In this document: one piece after another, positions 7,962 to 11,883 of the stretch
Layout of the letters: every line of letters starts with the position of its first letter
Numbering within the stretch: position 1 is the stretch's first letter
Source: CAZDCZ01 sp964504155
GTDB lineage: Bacteria > Bacteroidota > Bacteroidia > Bacteroidales > UBA12077
Assembly: GCA_964504155.1 (NCBI GenBank)
Contig: CAZDCZ010000087.1
Coordinates: forward strand, 1-11,883
Direction: 5' to 3'
DNA length: 11,883 bases
The notes under the pieces: generated by a model
The model's input: the letters and a program-made list of their open reading frames with translations, nothing else
Database searches by the model: none
What the model was told of the DNA's origin: nothing
Position numbers and translations under genes: made by a program

Positions 7962-10900
7962 ATGAGCGAAAAAATAAATATACTACTTAATGGAAAAAAA
8001 GTAACAGGCAATAAAGGAGAAACAATACTAGCCCTTGCCAAAAGAAATAATATAGAAATTCCAACTTTGTGCAACGATCCTCGATTAAAACCTTTCTCTT
8101 CGTGCTTTGTGTGCGTTGTCGAAGTAAAAGGAATGAGAGGAATGCAACCTTCATGCTCTACGTTTATTCGCGAAGGGATGGAAATAGAAACTGAAAATAC
8201 AAAAGTTAAGAAATCGCGAAAAACAGCTCTCGATTTATTAGTAAGTAATCATTATGCCGATTGTTCAGCTCCATGTAAACAAACATGTCCGGCCGGAGTC
8301 GATGTTCAAGGATATATTTCGCTAATAGAAAAGAAGAAATATAGCGAAGCCATAGCACTTATAAAACAAGATAATCCTTTACCAGCCATTTGTGGAAGAG
8401 TATGTGTTCGTCCTTGCGAATTAGCATGTAGAAGAAATAATTTAGACGAAGGAAATGCTGTTGGTATTGATTATATGAAACGATTTGCTGCTGATTTCGA
8501 TTTACAATCAGAAAATAGGTATATTCCCGAAGTAGAAGCATCAACAGGAAAAAAAGTTGCAATTATAGGTGCAGGTCCCGGAGGTCTATCTTCGGCATAT
8601 TTTCTTCAACAAAAGGGTCATCAATGCGATATTTTCGAAGGAAATCCCCATGCTGGTGGCTGGTTGCGTTATGGAATACCCGAATACAGGTTACCAAACG
8701 ATATTCTCGACCTAGAAGTTAAGTCTATTACCGAATTAGGAACTAATATTTTTTACAACAAAAAATTGGGCGACAATATTAGTTATAAACAATTAAAGAA
8801 AAAATATGATTCTGTTATACTTACTGTTGGTTCTCAACGAGGAACATTAATTGGTTGCGAAGGCGATGATGCTGAAAATGTATATTCCGGGATCGATTTT
8901 CTTAGAAATATGGAAATGACGGGTCAAAAAGCCGATTTCTCAGGCAAAACAATAGCTGTTGTTGGTGGAGGAAATACTGCAATGGATTGCTGCCGAACAT
9001 CCTTACGTTGTGGTGCCGAAAAAGTATATGTCATTTATCGTAGAACCGAGAAAGAAATGCCTGCTAACCCTATAGAAATTCACGAATCGAAACTCGAGGG
9101 TGTTGAGTATTTATTTCTAACAAATCCATCGAAAGTAAATAAAACCAAAGATGGAAAATTAAAATCTATTACCTGTCTTAAAATGGAACTCGGCGAACCT
9201 GATGCTTCAGGAAGAAGACGTCCTATTCCTATTGAAGGATCGGAATTCGATATTGAACTTGATTACGCCTTAGCTGCTATTGGACAAAAAACCGATATTA
9301 ATTTTATCGATGATATAAATAAATACTCGAAAGACGAAGAATTAAAACTTAACCGTTGGGGAAATATCGATGCAGATGAACAAACTCTACAAACAGGGAT
9401 AAAATCGATTTTTGCAGCAGGAGACGGAGTTACCGGACCAGCGACAATTATTGAAGCTATAGCTCAAGCAAAAATAGCAAGTCGATCTTGTCATCAATAT
9501 CTTAGCAAACAGGCTATTGAACCTGAACCGTTTGAATTCTTAAGTAAAAAAGATAACTTCAAAAAAATATCTCATAAAGATTTCGAAGACAAATACGATA
9601 AACAAATGAGAGAAGAAATGCCTACTCTCGACCCAAAAGACAGAATTAATTTTAAAGAGGTAGAATTAGGATATGCAAACGAAGATATTGCTCTAAACGA
9701 AACATTGAGATGTATGGAATGCGGCTGTACTGAATATTTCACTTGCGACCTAAAAAAATATTCTACACAATATGGTGCCGAACAAAACAAATACAATGGC
9801 GATTTTAATGAATTTGAAATAGATTTTTCTCATCCCTTTATAGAGATAGACAATAATAAATGTATCTTATGCGGACGCTGTGTTCGTATCTGTAACGAAG
9901 TTGTTGGAGCTAATGCTTTAGGCTTTGTAGAAAGGGGATTCGATACATATATTGCTCCCAGCATGGGAGAATCGTTAACAAAAACAAATTGCGAATCGTG
10001 TGGATTATGTATCTCGACATGTCCTACCGGAGCTATTACCGAAAATGTAAATTTCAAACCCGGTCCGGTAAAACTCGAGAAAGCCGAAACTATTTGTAAT
10101 TATTGTTCGGTAGGGTGTAAAATAGAATTAAACTATAAGGGTGATTTTATTTGGAAAACAACAGGTAAAGAAGGTGATATAAATACAGAAGGGAACATTT
10201 GCCGATATCCAAAATTTGGATATAGAATATATAACGACCCAAATAGAATAACTAAACCTTTACTAAAAGTAGATGCTAAATTTGAAGAAATATCATTTGA
10301 AAAAGCTTACGAAATAATTATTGATGAAATAAAATCGGTTGATCCTAACGAAAATGCTTTCTTTGCAGGAGCACGACTCTCTAACGAAGAAATGTATCTA
10401 ATACAGAAACTAGCGCGTGCAGCAGGAAAAACCAATAATATAGCCAGCTTTCACTATTTAAACAATGGGATCGATTATAAAGACAACTATTTAGATAATG
10501 TTCCTTTCGAACAAATTAAAGATGCTTCGCACATATATCTTCTTGGCTCGGAAATAAATCGCGATAATGCCGTTGTAGGTTTTATGGTAAATAATGCACG
10601 CGAAATAAATCAAGTAAAAATATCGAATATCTCTGTTCTCGAAGATTCTAATATGCGCAAGAAAGTTGATAATAACATTACTATAAGCTCATATTATAAT
10701 TTCGTTAAAGCAGTAAATCATTATATTTTATCGAATAAATTACAAAACGATATGTTTATTAAGGGTAGAACCAATGATTTTGAAAACTATAAAAACACCT
10801 TATTATCAGAAAACTATAACGAATTAGTTAACAAAAGTGGAGTTAATTATACAGATATTGAACACTTTGCTATTCAATACAATAAAGAGATTAATGCAAT

Positions 10901-11663
10901 ATTAATATTCTCAGAAAAAGAAGTATCGCCAAATACTAGCAAAGAAATTTTTAATCTAGCCCTAATTACCGGGAAGCTGGGGAAAGATGCAAGTGGAATA
11001 ATCTCTCTGAAAGAAAAAAACAACTCTCAAGGATTATTCGATATGGGTATTAATGAGAATATAGGTGTAGGATATCAAAATATCGACGATAAGGCATATA
11101 TTAAGAAAATTAAGAAAACTTGGAAACTAGATGAATTACCGGCAAATAACCAAAAACCAATATTAGAATTGTTAAACGATATTGAAATTAAAAACTTCCT
11201 TATTTTCGGCGAAGATCCTATAGGCTGTGCCACAGATAAAGAAATGGTAAAAAGATGGTTCTCTGAAGCAGAGTTTGTTCTTGTGCAGGATAATTTTATT
11301 ACAGAAACAGCTAAAGAAGCTAATATTATTTTACCTGCTACTTTTCCTTTCGAAACATCAGGAAGTTATTCTAATACTCAACGCACTATTCAATTGTTTA
11401 AAAAACAATTAGATAGCAAGATTGAAGACGAAAATTATAAACAATTATTAAATATTCTAAAAGGATTTGTATTCGATTCGTTAAAAACATCAAATGATGT
11501 AAGGTCTGAAGCCATGTCGTTATTGCCTAAGAATTATGAACATAACTACACTTTTAACATAAGCAACACCGATAGTTATGAAAGAATATTTAATCATGGT
11601 TGCGATTACATTGTAAAGTATTACGATGACAAGTTTGATGATGCTTTCGATAAGATAGACTAA
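7962..11663 (+). CDS. NuoG-GltD/NfnB-degenerate molybdopterin oxidoreductase fusion
   Basis: This 1233-residue soluble iron-sulfur flavoprotein has these domains in order. (1) A NuoG/HydA-type [2Fe-2S] domain (1-80: C37, C48, C51, C65). (2) A GltD-type cluster domain (97-156: H97, C101, C105, C109, then C144, C148, C152, C156). (3) A GltD/NfnB-like FAD and NAD(P)H module (196-515) with GAGPGG (203-208), GGGNTAMD (335-342), YRR (359-361, suggesting NADP(H)) and AAGDGVTGPA (485-494). (4) A Cys cluster at C584/C587/C589/C595. (5) Two [4Fe-4S] motifs, C634/C637/C640/C644 and C677/C680/C683/C687. (6) A formate-dehydrogenase-like domain from 712 with C712, C715, C719 and C747. The last domain has no visible Cys/Sec where the Mo ligand belongs, and it ends soon after LPATFPFETSG (1124-1134) without the C-terminal dinucleotide-binding domain. 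It is probably structural, as in NuoG. With the two preceding genes it should form an NADH/NADP(H)/ferredoxin oxidoreductase, perhaps bifurcating (inference). There is no H-cluster motif. Formate dehydrogenase activity is unlikely. Confidence 0.9.
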   Translation: MSEKINILLNGKKVTGNKGETILALAKRNNIEIPTLCNDPRLKPFSSCFVCVVEVKGMRGMQPSCSTFIREGMEIETENTKVKKSRKTALDLLVSNHYADCSAPCKQTCPAGVDVQGYISLIEKKKYSEAIALIKQDNPLPAICGRVCVRPCELACRRNNLDEGNAVGIDYMKRFAADFDLQSENRYIPEVEASTGKKVAIIGAGPGGLSSAYFLQQKGHQCDIFEGNPHAGGWLRYGIPEYRLPNDILDLEVKSITELGTNIFYNKKLGDNISYKQLKKKYDSVILTVGSQRGTLIGCEGDDAENVYSGIDFLRNMEMTGQKADFSGKTIAVVGGGNTAMDCCRTSLRCGAEKVYVIYRRTEKEMPANPIEIHESKLEGVEYLFLTNPSKVNKTKDGKLKSITCLKMELGEPDASGRRRPIPIEGSEFDIELDYALAAIGQKTDINFIDDINKYSKDEELKLNRWGNIDADEQTLQTGIKSIFAAGDGVTGPATIIEAIAQAKIASRSCHQYLSKQAIEPEPFEFLSKKDNFKKISHKDFEDKYDKQMREEMPTLDPKDRINFKEVELGYANEDIALNETLRCMECGCTEYFTCDLKKYSTQYGAEQNKYNGDFNEFEIDFSHPFIEIDNNKCILCGRCVRICNEVVGANALGFVERGFDTYIAPSMGESLTKTNCESCGLCISTCPTGAITENVNFKPGPVKLEKAETICNYCSVGCKIELNYKGDFIWKTTGKEGDINTEGNICRYPKFGYRIYNDPNRITKPLLKVDAKFEEISFEKAYEIIIDEIKSVDPNENAFFAGARLSNEEMYLIQKLARAAGKTNNIASFHYLNNGIDYKDNYLDNVPFEQIKDASHIYLLGSEINRDNAVVGFMVNNAREINQVKISNISVLEDSNMRKKVDNNITISSYYNFVKAVNHYILSNKLQNDMFIKGRTNDFENYKNTLLSENYNELVNKSGVNYTDIEHFAIQYNKEINAILIFSEKEVSPNTSKEIFNLALITGKLGKDASGIISLKEKNNSQGLFDMGINENIGVGYQNIDDKAYIKKIKKTWKLDELPANNQKPILELLNDIEIKNFLIFGEDPIGCATDKEMVKRWFSEAEFVLVQDNFITETAKEANIILPATFPFETSGSYSNTQRTIQLFKKQLDSKIEDENYKQLLNILKGFVFDSLKTSNDVRSEAMSLLPKNYEHNYTFNISNTDSYERIFNHGCDYIVKYYDDKFDDAFDKID

Positions 11664-11669
11664 AACTAT

Positions 11670-11700
11670 TAACCCACAAGCTTATAAAACTTGTGGGTTA
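11670..11700. terminator. Intrinsic terminator between convergent genes, probably bidirectional
   Basis: An 11-bp perfect stem, TAACCCACAAG (11670-11680) with CTTGTGGGTTA (11690-11700), encloses a 9-base loop and is followed on the plus strand by TTTATTT. It begins seven bases after the stop codon of the fusion gene. On the minus strand the hairpin is followed by AATAGTTTTAG, so it could also end the zinc-ribbon gene transcript. It is by far the strongest GC-containing hairpin noticed in the window. Confidence 0.85.
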
Positions 11701-11745
11701 TTTATTTACAGATAATATTATCTTCCGAACGAATTTACCAATAAC

Positions 11746-11883
11746 TTAACCGGTAATAAAATCGAATATATTACCTATTTTATTACTTGGCACTTTATAT
11801 ATCTCGGTATATTTACATTTTGTACAAGTAATAGTTGTAAAACGTTTATTCTGAACATCAAAAACTTTCGCAAGGAAACTTCC
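11746..11883 (-). CDS. Zinc-ribbon nucleic-acid-binding-type protein, C-terminal part (partial)
   Basis: The reverse complement gives 45 codons ending in TAA at 11746-11748, open to the window edge, so the N-terminal part is missing. The visible part contains KVFDVQNKRFTTITCTKCKY, including one CxxC zinc knuckle, then TEIYKV, and ends GNIFDFITG. From memory this matches the C-terminal half of small (about 65-75 residue) zinc-ribbon proteins annotated as nucleic-acid-binding with unknown function (PF09855/DUF2082-like). The first CxxC pair should lie just beyond the window. The gene is convergent with the redox operon and shares its terminator region. Its biological role is not known. Confidence 0.8.
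   Translation of the reverse strand, partial: GSFLAKVFDVQNKRFTTITCTKCKYTEIYKVPSNKIGNIFDFITG

Noticed and set aside
7955..7972. Tandem AGCGAAAA around the start codon of the fusion gene
   Set aside because: Two 8-bp copies in A-rich DNA are easily explained by chance.
7962..11663. [FeFe]-hydrogenase or active formate dehydrogenase
   Set aside because: No H-cluster motifs (TSCCPAW, PCxxKK) are present, and the FDH-like domain has no Cys/Sec at the metal-ligand position and lacks its C-terminal domain.

Overview
The window looks like chromosome of an anaerobic or facultative member of the Bacteroidota, probably Bacteroidales-like. Four observations support this: the DNA is strongly AT-rich; start codons have no purine-rich Shine-Dalgarno sequence; two upstream regions carry the Bacteroidota promoter pattern (TTG, 19-20 bp, TAnnTTTG); and the proteins (RsmE, SNF2 helicase, DUF554, YfcE-type phosphodiesterase) have a Bacteroidota flavour. 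This assignment is inference from reading; no database search was possible. No tRNA, rRNA, CRISPR array, insertion sequence or phage gene was seen.

Left part (1-5212), housekeeping. A degenerate dispersed-repeat remnant (about 46-145) lies downstream of a minus-strand metallophosphoesterase (177-668). Divergent from it is rsmE (792-1493), the 16S rRNA m3U1498 methyltransferase, with a well-formed promoter at 742-771. Convergent with rsmE is a minus-strand pair: a large SNF2-family ATPase (2279-5212) followed 31 bp later by a DUF554 membrane protein (1561-2247).

Centre (5213-5514). This 302-bp divergent intergenic region holds a perfect 30-bp palindrome (5275-5304) and a good promoter (5401-5431) for the next operon.

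Right part (5515-11663), the main point of interest. Three co-directional genes encode a soluble iron-sulfur flavoprotein complex: a NuoE/HydC-like [2Fe-2S] protein, a NuoF/HydB-like FMN and NAD(H)-binding subunit with extra ferredoxin domains at both ends, and a 1233-residue fusion. The fusion contains, in order, a NuoG-type [2Fe-2S] domain, a GltD/NfnB-like FAD and NAD(P)H domain, several [4Fe-4S] clusters and a degenerate, truncated molybdopterin-oxidoreductase domain. No [FeFe]-hydrogenase H-cluster motif and no membrane-arm genes are present. The NuoE/NuoF core resembles that of electron-bifurcating HydABC-type enzymes. The likely job, by inference, is redox exchange among NADH, NADP(H) and ferredoxin, combining the logic of Nfn transhydrogenase with a HydBC-like core.

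Right edge. A strong, probably bidirectional terminator hairpin (11670-11700) separates the operon from the 3' end of a convergent minus-strand zinc-ribbon protein gene (11746 to the window edge), which is cut by the end of the window.
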